The position numbers and the translations under genes are program-made. From Armatimonadota bacterium (GTDB taxonomy: Bacteria > Armatimonadota > Hebobacteria > GCA-020354555 > CP070648), in NCBI GenBank assembly GCA_035527535.1, contig DATLAK010000012.1, forward strand, positions 1-57,277: DNA of 57,277 nucleotides. Reading direction: 5' to 3'. This document shows positions 39,068 to 47,877 of this stretch, piece after piece. The notes beneath the pieces are model-generated. The model made no database searches. It was not told the origin of the DNA and saw nothing but the letters and a program-made list of their open reading frames with translations. How positions within the stretch are numbered: the stretch's first letter is position 1; every line of letters begins with the position of its first letter.

Positions 39068-39841
39068 TCATGGGCGCGCCTCCTCGGGCTTGTGCGCTTT
39101 CCAGATGATGGTCGCGGGGACGATGCGCTGGCGCTGCGGGGCGTAGTGGCCACCCCAGTCCTGGCCGCTGCCGGACTCCACCGGCTCCGGCTCGATGATG
39201 TCCACCACCTCCAGCCCGGCGGCGCGCAGCCGCCGGAACCAGTCGCCGACGGTATGGCGGTACTCGCGCACCCGCGCGCCCAGCGGCTCGTCGCCGCGCT
39301 CCCACTCCCACTCGTCGGGGGCGCGGTCGTGGTAGCTGCTGGTGACCGTCATCTCGTCCTCGGCCAGGCACAGCCAGAACGGATGGCAGCAACTGAATAC
39401 CAGCAGCCCGCCCGGCCGCAGCACCCGCGCGACCTCCGCCAGGCAGCGCCCGATGCGGCGCACATAGTTCAGTGCGTAGGCCGAGAAGACCACGTCCTGA
39501 CTGCCCTCCGGGATAGCCGGCAGGTCCTCGATGTTGCCGCGCAGGAATGTCGCCGCGACGCCCTCGCGCCGCGCCAACTCGCGGGCGAACTCGATCTGCG
39601 CGTCGGAGATGTCAATCCCGGTCGCGACCGCCCCGCGCTTGGCGAAGGCGATGGCGCACTGGCCGCCGCCGCAGCCGATCTCCAGCACCCGCCGACCGCG
39701 CACCTCGCCGACCAGCTTGAGCTGATCTTCGTTCGGGCAGTGCGGGCCGTAGTGCGCGAAATCGGTGGGGATCTCGTAGTCCGCCTGATAGCCCGGCGAG
39801 ATGCGGTTCCACGCCTGGCGCATATTGACGCGGTCAGTCAT
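39068..39841 (-). CDS. SAM-dependent methyltransferase (class I)
   Basis: A 257-residue class I methyltransferase. It starts TDRVNMRQAWNRISPGYQ, and has the SAM loop VLEIGCGGGQCAIAFAKRG (about 52-66), the acidic GIDISDAQIEFAR, DVVFSAYALNYV and LRPGGLLVFSCCHPFW. The long C-terminus (about 165-257) includes WDWGG-like segments and may bind substrate. This type methylates small molecules; tocopherol, quinone or natural-product methyltransferases are possible. It probably shares a transcript with the permease gene 30 bases upstream. Confidence 0.85.
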   Translation of the reverse strand: MTDRVNMRQAWNRISPGYQADYEIPTDFAHYGPHCPNEDQLKLVGEVRGRRVLEIGCGGGQCAIAFAKRGAVATGIDISDAQIEFARELARREGVAATFLRGNIEDLPAIPEGSQDVVFSAYALNYVRRIGRCLAEVARVLRPGGLLVFSCCHPFWLCLAEDEMTVTSSYHDRAPDEWEWERGDEPLGARVREYRHTVGDWFRRLRAAGLEVVDIIEPEPVESGSGQDWGGHYAPQRQRIVPATIIWKAHKPEEARP

Positions 39842-39873
39842 CGGTCATCTTTTCACCGGGCGGCAGCGACCGC

Positions 39874-40371
39874 CTACTCGAACAGGAAGTGCGCCAGCAG
39901 CCCGGCCAGGGGCGGGAAGATAAGGGTGCTGGCGATGCGTTTGAGGGTGATCTCGGGGCCGATGAGGGCGACCTCCATCGGCAGCCGCGCCACCGCCCAC
40001 AGCGACCACGCGGTGACGAACGCGACGACGGTGCCGATGCCCGCCCCGGCCTTGTAGATAGCGGCGACGATGGGGAAGCTGACATAGGGCCCGCCCGGGG
40101 TGATGGCCCCGAACAGGCAGCCGAACCAGATGCCCCGTAGGCCCGCTTTGGCTCCCAGCCAGCGCCCGATGAGCTCCCGCGGCACCCATGCCTGCGCCAG
40201 CCCCGCGATCGCAAACGACAGCGCCAGCAGCGGCAGAATGCCGACGAACCCGCGCACCCCGCCTATCGCGGCCGGCCGCAGCACGGTCGGGCTGCGCCAG
40301 GCGGCTACCCCGTAGAGCGCTCCAGCGATGACCGCCATGACGGCGGTCGCCATCAGGATATCCCGGCTCAT
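39874..40371 (-). CDS. Half-size permease (ArsP/DUF318-like)
   Basis: A 165-residue protein with four or five membrane segments. The ATG at 40371 follows gggggag. FVGILPLLALSFAIAGLAQA, WLGAKAGLRGIWFGCLFGAITPGGPYVSFPIV and a late TLIFPPLAGLLAHFLF match the permease family PF03773 (ArsP), whose normal members have about 300-350 residues and two such halves with a TPGGPY-like loop. Only one half is present here, so it may work as a dimer. Substrate unknown; it could export organic metalloid or other metabolites. Note that a spurious frame continues upstream to 42390 through another gene. Confidence 0.75.
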   Translation of the reverse strand: MSRDILMATAVMAVIAGALYGVAAWRSPTVLRPAAIGGVRGFVGILPLLALSFAIAGLAQAWVPRELIGRWLGAKAGLRGIWFGCLFGAITPGGPYVSFPIVAAIYKAGAGIGTVVAFVTAWSLWAVARLPMEVALIGPEITLKRIASTLIFPPLAGLLAHFLFE

Positions 40372-40671
40372 GGTGACTCCCCCGCGGTAGTGATCGAGTA
40401 CGGCACGACCGTGCTCCGTCTTCCGTGCCCGGCAGCGACACTCCTGCGCGGGGAGCATGGTGCGGCAAGTGAACTCGAGTGGCCGAGAGGAAACGAGCGT
40501 GGCTGCCAGAAGAACGTTACAAATGCGGACCTCGGTGGGCGGGAAAAGCGCTTGATTGCATGGCACTTCACCCCGGACCTGCCTATTCCTGCCGAGCGCC
40601 GACCGTATCGCCCGCCGCTTGCTGCAGTGGGGCCATGCCCCCGTGCCCGCAGCAGACGCAGGAGGAACCCG
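40372..40671. other. Divergent intergenic region
   Basis: 300 bases between the divergently read permease and glycosidase genes. I see the consensus ggagga ribosome site of the downstream gene (40661-40666) and a GCAC-GACC-GTGC inverted repeat near 40410, but no convincing promoter boxes. Confidence 0.4.
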
Positions 40672-42204
40672 ATGCCCAGCCCGCTTCACGGCCTGCGCCC
40701 GCCTTATGTGCTGCCATCCAACATCGTTTACTTCCACGATTGGCGATATGTTGCCCCCGGCGCCTTCGCCTGGCATGGCCCCAATGGTGAGGGGGTCCCC
40801 ATCTGGGGAACGGACCCCGTGCCTCCCATGCACCTCGAATACCAGGACCTGCCGCTGGGCGTTCACCTGGCGGCTCAGCCCGCTCGGAAGACGGAGCCGG
40901 TGCTGACCGCCGAGTCCGCGAGCGAGCTGTTCCTCTTCGGCGGCACCTGCATCCACGATGAGGGGCGCTACCGCCTCTGGTATGAGTGCTGGCCCGGAGA
41001 AGACATCGGCACCGATCGCATGGGCACGTTCAACCTGCTGCGGTACGCCGAATCGGACGATGGGGTGGACTGGAAGATGCCATCGCTCGGTGTGGTCGAG
41101 TATCGCGGCAGCCGCGGCAATAACGTTGTCTACGGCGCCCCCCTGACCCCCGATACCGGCTACCACGGCGGCAGTGTGTTCCGCGACCCTTCCGCTCCGG
41201 TTGGTGAGCGCTACAAGGCCTTCCACCTCGGTCGCGTCTCGCATGAGATCGTCGAGCGCTTCCGCACGCAGCGCCCGGACGCGGTTGACCCGTTCCACCT
41301 CCATGCGCCAAGAGTGCCGGCGCTGTTCGGTGGCGTGTCGCCCGACGGTCTGCGCTGGACGCCGCTGCCGGACCCCCTCGTGGTGCAGACCAGCGACACG
41401 CACAATGTCTGCACGTTCGACGAGGCGACCGGCAAGTACGTCGCCTATGTCCGCTCGTGGTTCTTCAACCGGCGCACTATCGGCCGCATGGAGACGGACG
41501 ACTTCCGGCGATTCCCCTTGCCCGAGGAGCTGTTCTGGCCCAACGCCGCCGTCGCGCCATATGACACGTGGTACGCCAACGCGAAGACCATGATGCCCGG
41601 CACGACCGACTATCACGTCATGTTTCCGCTGCGCTGGAGCCTGCCCGACGACAGCTTCGAGTTCCACCTGGCGACCAGCCCGGACGGCATAGTGTGGAAC
41701 TTCGTGCCCGGCGGGGCGGTGTGCCGGCCCGGCCCGCCGCGGGCATGGGACGCGGGCGTCGTGGCGCCCGGTCTGGGGCTGGTTCCATTGCCTGGCGACC
41801 GCATGGGAATACTGTTCGCCGGCACCCCGGTGCCCCACAAGCACCCCCGCCGGCCTCCCATGGGCGCGCTGGCCTGGGCATGGTGGCCAACCGGGCGACT
41901 GGTGGCACTGGAGGCACCGCTGGAGGGTTCCTTCGCGCTGTTCCCGCTGCGCTTTCGCGGCAGGACCGTGCGCCTGAACTTCAGCACCAAGACCGCCGGC
42001 TACGCCCTGGTCGAGGCGGTCGGCGCGGACGGCCACGTGCTGGCGGGGCGCGGCTTCGCCGAATGCGACCCTCTCAGCGGCGACGAGCTCGATAACATGG
42101 TGACGTGGAGGGGCGAAGCGGACCTCGGGCACGAGGAGGGTGCCGCCGTCAGACTGCGTTTCCGCCTGCGCGCGGCCCGGCTCTTCAGCGTCGCCTTCGC
42201 CTAG
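40672..42204 (+). CDS. Five-bladed propeller glycoside hydrolase-like protein
   Basis: A 510-residue cytosolic protein (no signal peptide) resembling GH32/GH43/GH130-type beta-propellers. Blade-like repeats include FGGTCIHDEGRYRLWYECW, YAESDDGVDWKMPS, FRDPSAPVGERYKAF, VSPDGLRWTPLPD, FDEATGKYVAYVRSW, and LATSPDGIVWNFVPGGAV. The SxDGxxW motif occurs in this superfamily of sialidase/fructosidase-like propellers. The last 100 residues are a jelly-roll-like beta-sandwich, typical of an added carbohydrate-binding domain. The GGAGGA ribosome site is five bases before ATG 40672. Substrate unknown; the catalytic acids are not identifiable by eye. Confidence 0.65.
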   Translation: MPSPLHGLRPPYVLPSNIVYFHDWRYVAPGAFAWHGPNGEGVPIWGTDPVPPMHLEYQDLPLGVHLAAQPARKTEPVLTAESASELFLFGGTCIHDEGRYRLWYECWPGEDIGTDRMGTFNLLRYAESDDGVDWKMPSLGVVEYRGSRGNNVVYGAPLTPDTGYHGGSVFRDPSAPVGERYKAFHLGRVSHEIVERFRTQRPDAVDPFHLHAPRVPALFGGVSPDGLRWTPLPDPLVVQTSDTHNVCTFDEATGKYVAYVRSWFFNRRTIGRMETDDFRRFPLPEELFWPNAAVAPYDTWYANAKTMMPGTTDYHVMFPLRWSLPDDSFEFHLATSPDGIVWNFVPGGAVCRPGPPRAWDAGVVAPGLGLVPLPGDRMGILFAGTPVPHKHPRRPPMGALAWAWWPTGRLVALEAPLEGSFALFPLRFRGRTVRLNFSTKTAGYALVEAVGADGHVLAGRGFAECDPLSGDELDNMVTWRGEADLGHEEGAAVRLRFRLRAARLFSVAFA

Positions 42205-42487
42205 CGTGCGAGCCTCGTGCGCCTCCGGCGGGGCGAGGCGTCCACGCCGCTGCCGATCGATCCGCACCGGCGGATTGCGCGTCTGCTCTCGTCCCGGCGC
42301 CCCCCGGTGGAAGGGCGAGGCTCGCAACTCTCCGGCAGGACTTCGGCGAGCAGCGTCTGATCTTGTTCGGCGTACGGCAGAGCCGTGCAAGCAAACCCGT
42401 CACTGCGCAGGACTGCCGATCGCTGGCGTCACCAGCAGATGCCACGCGGCGGGGCCGGCGGACCCGCCTCGCTGGGCCGCACAAGTT

Positions 42488-42511
42488 GTCACGGCACCAA
42501 TCACAGCAACC
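42488..42511. repeat. Diverged direct repeat, copy 1
   Basis: This 24-base unit matches the copy at 42727-42750 in 20 of 24 positions; both contain ACGGCAC and TCAC followed by GCAACC. Confidence 0.45.
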
Positions 42512-42726
42512 TGATAGACCGAGCTGCGGGCGAGATGCGACAGTGTGCGTATTGCGCCGCCAACCCAGGACGCGGGGGGACGAGACGCCAGCCCCCCACA
42601 GGGGCGCGGAAAATCTTCTTGCAGGAGATTTGTGGGGCGGCGTCTAACTCTCCGCAACGTACGGTAGAACGTACGTCAACCGCGTCACCTTGGAGGGCTG
42701 CTAACCGCCGGCGTCCCGGGCAGATC

Positions 42727-42750
42727 GTTACGGCACTAGTCACGGCAACC
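42727..42750. repeat. Diverged direct repeat, copy 2
   Basis: Second copy of the 24-base unit, 239 bases after the first, in the same orientation. Confidence 0.45.
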
Positions 42751-43053
42751 CGTCTGCCGGGCCCGCTGTCAGCCTGTTCGGACCCCACAGTCGCCCTTCC
42801 CTCTCTCCATACTCGCCACAAAGAGGCCGTCTTTTTCTGTTGCGCCACCCCCTGTCGTTGTGGAATATGTAACCGAACCAGGAGGGCGCACGACAGACGG
42901 CGACGGCGGCGCATGGAGGCCCCGGGCGCTCCTGAGTGGCCAGGGAGGTGATCGGGTAACATCTTATTGGATAGCTGCTAAGAAAAGCAGCGCGACGGGC
43001 GGACTCCGAGGTGGAGCCAGGGGCCCCCGACCGTGGGATGAGCAGAGGAACAG

Positions 43054-44244
43054 ATGAAGGTTTGCGGCATATCGAGCTGGCCACCGCGGGCGTGCGGCAT
43101 CGCCACCTACTTCACCGAGCAGAGCGATGCCATCCGCCGCCTGGGGCACTCGTTCGAGATGGTCTGCCACACCGACAGCGCGGGCGGCGGCGCTCGCGCA
43201 CAGGTCCACCCCATCATTGACGTCCGCGATCCGCAGTGGCCTGCCAAGACCGCCGCCTATATCGCCGAGCGCACCGGCTGCGACGTCGTTCACCTGCAAC
43301 ACGAGTTCGGCCTCTACCAGGCCAGCGTCCACGAGAACGGCGAGCGCATCGTCGAGCTGGTGCGCGGGCTGCGCGAGCGCGGCCTGCCGGTGGTGGCGAC
43401 CTACCACACGCTGATCGGACGCATGCGCGATGAGCACAAGGAGCATTACGCCGAGCTGATCCCGCTGACCAGCGTCTCGGTCGCCCACGCCCAATACCAG
43501 GTCGAGGGCCTCAAAGACAACATCGGCTACGTGCCCGACAACGTGCGCTACGTCGAGCACGGCGCGCAAGAGCTGCCGCCGGAGCGCGTCGCCGAGCTGC
43601 GGCGTCTGGGGCGCGAGCAGCTCGGCTTCGACGATCGCCCGGTGGTCATGCTCAACGGCTTCTTCGCCGACAACAAGGGCCATGAATACCTGGTCGCCCG
43701 CTGGGACGATATCTATCCGCAGCTGACCGATCAGCGCACCCTGCTGGCGGCGGTCGGCGGCATCCGCGTGCCCCAGCAGCAGGCCTACTACGACGATCTG
43801 GCGGCGATGGTGGCGCGCGCCCGGTCGCCGCAGAACGTGCGCCTCATCAGCAAGGTGTTCACCCCCGACCAGTTCCTGGCGAGCCTGGCGGCGGCGGATC
43901 TGCTGGTGGCGCCGTACAAGGACGCGAGCCAGTCGGGGGTGCTGGCGCACGCGGCGTCGGTGCACACCCCCTGCCTGGCGCGCGACCTGGAGGGACTGGG
44001 CGCCTTCTGCCGCGATGCCAACCAGGAGCTGATCCCCTTCACCGGCGACGTGGAGGCGGACATGGAGGTCATGGCCGAGCGCGTGGTCGCCGTCATGAAC
44101 GACCTGGCGCGGCGCGAGCGCATGCGGCGCGACCTCGCCGTCTATGTCCACAACGTCATCTCGTGGGAGCGAGTGGCGGAGCGCTACGACGCCATCTACC
44201 GGGAGGCGCTGGCGCGCCCGCAGGGCGCGGGACCAAAGACATGA
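43054..44244 (+). CDS. Glycosyltransferase family 4 (GT-B) protein
   Basis: A 396-residue GT-B glycosyltransferase. It starts KVCGISSWPPRACGIATYFTE, the acceptor-domain Gly loop. VVHLQHEFGLYQ and VVATYHTLIG follow the mannosyl/glucosyl transferase pattern of family 4. The donor domain has VVMLNGFFADNKGHEYLV, VRLISKVFTPDQFLASLAAADLLVAPY and a late ASQSGVLAHAAS segment with the E/D-type donor loop altered. It overlaps galT by the sequence ATGA, so the pair is translationally coupled and probably uses UDP-hexoses. Ribosome site gaggaa precedes the ATG. Confidence 0.88.
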   Translation: MKVCGISSWPPRACGIATYFTEQSDAIRRLGHSFEMVCHTDSAGGGARAQVHPIIDVRDPQWPAKTAAYIAERTGCDVVHLQHEFGLYQASVHENGERIVELVRGLRERGLPVVATYHTLIGRMRDEHKEHYAELIPLTSVSVAHAQYQVEGLKDNIGYVPDNVRYVEHGAQELPPERVAELRRLGREQLGFDDRPVVMLNGFFADNKGHEYLVARWDDIYPQLTDQRTLLAAVGGIRVPQQQAYYDDLAAMVARARSPQNVRLISKVFTPDQFLASLAAADLLVAPYKDASQSGVLAHAASVHTPCLARDLEGLGAFCRDANQELIPFTGDVEADMEVMAERVVAVMNDLARRERMRRDLAVYVHNVISWERVAERYDAIYREALARPQGAGPKT

Positions 44245-45281
44245 GCGAGCTGCGTTACAACCCGGTGAGCGATGACTGGGTGGTGGTGGCGACGGCGCGG
44301 GCGCAGCGGCCCGACGGGTTCGCCCACCGCGCTCGCCGCCAGCCGACGGAGTGCCCCTTCTGCGCCGGTCGGGAGCACTTGACCCCGCCCACGGTCTATT
44401 ACGCCGGCGAAAACGGCGAGCGGGACTGGCGGGTGCGGGTGTTCGAGAACAAGTACCCGGCGTTCGCGCAGGATGGCAAGCCGGGCGTGCGCTGCGATGA
44501 GATCTACCGCGTGCTGCGGGGCAGCGGGCGCCACGAGGTGCTGGTACTGTCGCCGGATCACGACGCGCACGCGGGGGTGCTGCCGACGGCGCACATGCAG
44601 CGGGTGGCGCATGCCTATGTGGATCGCTACCGCGCCCTGAGCGAGCTCGACCATCTGCGCTACATCACCATCATCACCAACCAAGGCGAGGGCTCGGGGG
44701 CGACCCTCGAACATCCCCATTCCCAGCTCTTCGCCCTGCCCATAGTGCCGCGGGCGGTGCGCCGTGAGTGCACCAACGCCTTGCGACGCCACCGGCGTGC
44801 GGGCGAGTGCGTCACCTGCCGGGTGCTGCGCCACGAGGGCGACAGCGGCCGCCGCATGGTCTTCCGCAACCGCCACTTCGCGTGCTACATCCCCTATGCT
44901 TCCGCTTTTCCCTTCGAGCTGTCGGTGACGCCCGTGCGCCATATGGCCGGCTTCACCGACATGAGCGACGAGGAGGTGGACGCCTTCGGCGGGGCCATGC
45001 GCGAGGCCAGCCACCGCGTCTACGAGAAGCTCAACGATCCCCCCTACAACGCTTTCCTGCATTCGGCGCCGGTGCGCGAGCGGCAGCGCTTGGGGGAGGC
45101 TTTCCACTGGGACTGGCACATCCGGCCAGTCCTGACCACCCTGGGCGGTTTCGAGCACGCGACCGGCCTCATCATCAACGCCACCCGCCCCGAGGACTGC
45201 GCGCAGTTCCTGCGCGACGGCGCGGCCCCGGGCTCGACCTCCTGTGACTGCGCGCCCGCGGCCGCCGAGGGCCACCTCTGA
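44241..45281 (+). CDS. galT: Galactose-1-phosphate uridylyltransferase
   Basis: A 346-residue GalT of the HIT superfamily, exchanging UMP between UDP-glucose and galactose-1-phosphate in the Leloir pathway. It starts ELRYNPVSDDWVVVATARAQRP; zinc Cys residues are in CPFCAG. The active-site HPHSQLFALP contains the nucleophilic histidine of the HPHxQ motif, and later FHWDWHIRP and GFEHATGL follow the family order. It overlaps the glycosyltransferase stop by four bases. The long GHMP kinase at 15.3 kb might be its GalK partner, but that enzyme has an unusual signature. Confidence 0.92.
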   Translation: MSELRYNPVSDDWVVVATARAQRPDGFAHRARRQPTECPFCAGREHLTPPTVYYAGENGERDWRVRVFENKYPAFAQDGKPGVRCDEIYRVLRGSGRHEVLVLSPDHDAHAGVLPTAHMQRVAHAYVDRYRALSELDHLRYITIITNQGEGSGATLEHPHSQLFALPIVPRAVRRECTNALRRHRRAGECVTCRVLRHEGDSGRRMVFRNRHFACYIPYASAFPFELSVTPVRHMAGFTDMSDEEVDAFGGAMREASHRVYEKLNDPPYNAFLHSAPVRERQRLGEAFHWDWHIRPVLTTLGGFEHATGLIINATRPEDCAQFLRDGAAPGSTSCDCAPAAAEGHL

Positions 45282-45384
45282 CGCCGCGCGGCCACCTTGC
45301 CGCTGCTCCCTTTGGGCGCAGGAGCGCAGAGGTTACGCCCGCCCGCCGCCGAATTGTCAGGGTGGCGAGGGGGACGCCTGCGTC

Positions 45385-46872
45385 ATGCCTGACTTCATTA
45401 CCTCCCTCAGCGTCAAATGGAAAGTCATCCTGCCGGTGGCCGTCATCCTGGTGGCGGCGTTCGCGGTCAGTGCGTACGTGCTGACCGACCTCGCGGCTCG
45501 CGACCTGGCGGCGAGCGCGGCGACGACCGCCGAGACGATGGAGGCGGCGGTGGACAGCAGCCTGCGTTACAGCATGGCGCATCGCCAGCACGCGATGGTG
45601 CGATCGCTGGTGGCGCGGTTGGCTCTGAGCGAGGGCGTGGACACGGTGCGCATCCTCGACGCCGAGGGCAAGACGTGGGCGCCGCCGACGGGCGACAGCG
45701 GGCGCGCCTCGCCGCAGGCGGCGCGCCACATCCGCGCGGCCGCGCGGCGGCCGCAGGGGAGAGAACGCTATCGCGACGCCGCCGGGACCCACCACCTGCT
45801 GTGGGCGGTGCGCTCCGAGCCGCGGTGCGCCGCCTGCCACGGCAAGCGCGAGGTGCTGGGCGGGATCGAGATCGCGGTGTCGGCGGCGGCGGCGCGGCGG
45901 CGCACCGAGCACGCGCTGCGGAGAATGCTGGGAGCGCAGGTCGCCGCCTTCGTGCTGGTGGTGCTGGCGATCGCCCTCGTCGTCCACGCGGCGGTCCACT
46001 ATCCCATCGCGCGGCTGATCCGCACCATGGGCCGCGTCGAGCGCGGTGACCTCTCGGCGCGGGCGCGGGTGCGCGCCCACGACGAGATCGGGCGCCTGCG
46101 CGAGCGCTTCAACCACATGGTGCAGCAAATCGCCGCCCAGAACCTTGAGCTCGCGCGCGCCCAGCAGCAGCTCGCGCAGAGCGAGAGGCTGGCCTCCATC
46201 GGCCTACTGGCAGCGGGGGTGGCGCACGAGATCAACAATCCCCTGGCCACCATCTCGATGGCTGCGGAAAGCTTGCACGAGTCCGCCGCCGACGAACGCG
46301 AGCGCAATCTGGCGCGCGCGGTCTCCGACCAGGCGGGTCGCATCTCCGAGATCGTGGGGCAACTGCTGAGTTTCGACTACTCGCGCCCACCCGCCCTCGC
46401 AGCCGCCGATGTGCGCGACGTGATGGAGGAGGCGCTGGCGTCGGTGCCCATGGGCGAGGTGCGCATCTCGCGCTACTACGAACCGCACGTGCCGCGGGTG
46501 CGCATGGAGCGCGATCGCCTGCGCGAGGCCTTCGCCAACATCGTGCGCAATGCGCTCGACGCCATGGGCGGAAGGGGCGAGCTAGCAGTCACGGTGGGTC
46601 ACTGCGGCGGCGAGGTCGAGGTCTCCATCACTGACACCGGGCCGGGTATTCCGCCGGATCATCGGGGACGCGTCTTCGACCCCTTCTTCACCACCAAGGA
46701 GGTAGGCGAAGGCACCGGCCTCGGCCTCGCCATCGCCTACCAGGTGGTAAGGATGCACCAAGGGGAGATCTACGTGCGGAGTCCGGCAGCGGCGCCGGGT
46801 GCGGACGCCGGCGCGCGCTTCGTCATTCGGCTGCCGGCCGCCGGCAGGAGCGAGGATGAAACCAGGGCTTGA
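45385..46872 (+). CDS. Sensor histidine kinase with periplasmic CxxCH (c-haem) motif
   Basis: A 495-residue membrane histidine kinase. TM1 is at about 12-34 and TM2 at about 180-203. The periplasmic part has RCAACHGK with Cys148, Cys151 and His152, a c-type haem attachment motif, and GGIEIAV before TM2, as in DUF3365-like redox/gas sensor domains. HAMP follows (about 205-255), HisKA has AHEINNPLAT with His281, and HATPase_c has NIVRNALDAM, DTGPGIPP and GTGLGLAI. It overlaps its response regulator by 17 bases. The start is ATG 45385; an open frame upstream to 45244 has no homology. The likely signal is redox state or a haem ligand. Confidence 0.9.
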   Translation: MPDFITSLSVKWKVILPVAVILVAAFAVSAYVLTDLAARDLAASAATTAETMEAAVDSSLRYSMAHRQHAMVRSLVARLALSEGVDTVRILDAEGKTWAPPTGDSGRASPQAARHIRAAARRPQGRERYRDAAGTHHLLWAVRSEPRCAACHGKREVLGGIEIAVSAAAARRRTEHALRRMLGAQVAAFVLVVLAIALVVHAAVHYPIARLIRTMGRVERGDLSARARVRAHDEIGRLRERFNHMVQQIAAQNLELARAQQQLAQSERLASIGLLAAGVAHEINNPLATISMAAESLHESAADERERNLARAVSDQAGRISEIVGQLLSFDYSRPPALAAADVRDVMEEALASVPMGEVRISRYYEPHVPRVRMERDRLREAFANIVRNALDAMGGRGELAVTVGHCGGEVEVSITDTGPGIPPDHRGRVFDPFFTTKEVGEGTGLGLAIAYQVVRMHQGEIYVRSPAAAPGADAGARFVIRLPAAGRSEDETRA

Positions 46873-47239
46873 CATCCTGGTGGTGGACGACGACAAGGCA
46901 CTGCTGGAGGTGCTGCGCTCGGTGCTGGAGGGAGAGGGGCATCGCGTGGAGATCGTGCCCTCCGCCTACGAGGCTCTGCCGCGCCTGGAGCAGGCGCGCT
47001 ACGATCTGGTGTTCGTGGACCTCAAGATGCGCCGCATGGACGGCATGGAATTGCTGGAGCACGAGTGCCTGCAGCGGCGGGGGACGCGCATGGTTATCAT
47101 GACCGCCTACCCGACGGTGGAGACCGCGGTGCACGCGCTGCGCCAGGGGGCGTTTGACTACCTGGTGAAACCGTTCAAGCTCGCCGAGCTGCGCGCGCTC
47201 GTGGAGCGGGCGGGCGCCGCCGCGCAGGAGGCCGGCTGA
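46856..47239 (+). CDS. Single-domain response regulator
   Basis: A 127-residue CheY-like receiver. Acidic pocket DDDK (about 10-13), phospho-acceptor Asp55 in VFVDLKM, Thr in MTAYP, and Lys in LVKPF are all present. There is no output domain, so it must act by protein-protein contact, or via its coupled downstream gene. It overlaps the kinase by 17 bases and the next gene by one (TGATG), so three genes are coupled. Confidence 0.92.
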   Translation: MKPGLDILVVDDDKALLEVLRSVLEGEGHRVEIVPSAYEALPRLEQARYDLVFVDLKMRRMDGMELLEHECLQRRGTRMVIMTAYPTVETAVHALRQGAFDYLVKPFKLAELRALVERAGAAAQEAG

Positions 47240-47862
47240 TGCCGCAGCGCAAGTGGTCGCGGGAGTTGATCATCACGCGCATTCGCGCGCTGCGGGCGCA
47301 GGGCTCGGACCTCACCCCCGGCATGGTTAGCGCGCGCGACGGGCCGCTGGTGAGCGCGGCGGAACGCTACTTCGGGAGCTGGCCAGCGGCGGTGGCGGCG
47401 GCCGGGGTTGACTACGCACAGGTGCGCGCCAGCGGCCGGCAGCGCCGCCGCTGGCGCATCAGCAAGTGGTCGTGTGAGAAGATCGTGGCGGAGATCTCAC
47501 GGCTGCACCGGGCAGGAGAGGGCCTGAGCTGGGCGGTCGCCGAGCGCAAGTATCCGCAGTTGTGCGCCGCGGCGGCGAAGAAGTGCTACTTCGGGAGTTG
47601 GCGCGCCGCGCTGGAGGCGGCCGGCCTCGACTACGACGAGATCAAGGCACGGGCGCGCGAGGCGCGACGCTGGCGCGCGCGCTGGCACCGGGAACTCACT
47701 GGCGTCGAAGAGCCAGGCGCGTCTGCGCCGGCCGCCCCGCGGCGCGCGGGCCGGCGCCGGGAAACGGCCGCGCCCACCGCGCCTGCCGGGTGGGAGCGCC
47801 AGTTGCTGCGGGAGAAAGCCGCCGAAGAGACGGAAAAGCACGCGCAGCGGTCGGAAAAGTAG
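47239..47862 (+). CDS. Protein with two homing-endonuclease-associated (HNH) repeats
   Basis: A 207-residue basic protein. Two tandem units of about 55 residues, each ending YFGSWPAAVAAAGVDY / YFGSWRAALEAAGLDY and beginning KWSxELI or KWSCEKIV, match the homing-endonuclease-associated repeat, a helical DNA-binding module. No HNH catalytic residues are present. The tail is Arg/Pro/Ala/Glu-rich and disordered. Coupled to a response regulator lacking an output domain, it is a candidate DNA-binding effector of that two-component system. That link is inference. Confidence 0.75.
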   Translation: MPQRKWSRELIITRIRALRAQGSDLTPGMVSARDGPLVSAAERYFGSWPAAVAAAGVDYAQVRASGRQRRRWRISKWSCEKIVAEISRLHRAGEGLSWAVAERKYPQLCAAAAKKCYFGSWRAALEAAGLDYDEIKARAREARRWRARWHRELTGVEEPGASAPAAPRRAGRRRETAAPTAPAGWERQLLREKAAEETEKHAQRSEK

Positions 47863-47877
47863 GCCGCAGGCTGAATG

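Larger units (their letters stand above)
42205..43053. other. 850-base non-coding or decayed region with diverged direct repeats
   Basis: No supported gene. Open frames on both strands are Arg/Ser/Pro-rich and start without signals. Two diverged 24-base direct repeats (42488 and 42727), AACGTACG twice with a 12-base period (42656 and 42668), and an AAATCT...AGATTT inverted repeat (42611-42631) lie within. Lower GC tracts near 42830 and 42960 could hold a promoter for the glycosyltransferase, but boxes are ambiguous. Confidence 0.4.

Noticed and set aside
40372-42390. Upstream extension of the half-size permease frame to 838 codons
   Set aside because: The extra part is antisense to the propeller gene and the permease has its own ribosome site and ATG at 40371.
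42385-42951. 188-codon open frame in the gap before the glycosyltransferase
   Set aside because: Cys/Arg/Ser-rich composition, no ribosome site and no family pattern; overlapping equal-length frames exist on the other strand.
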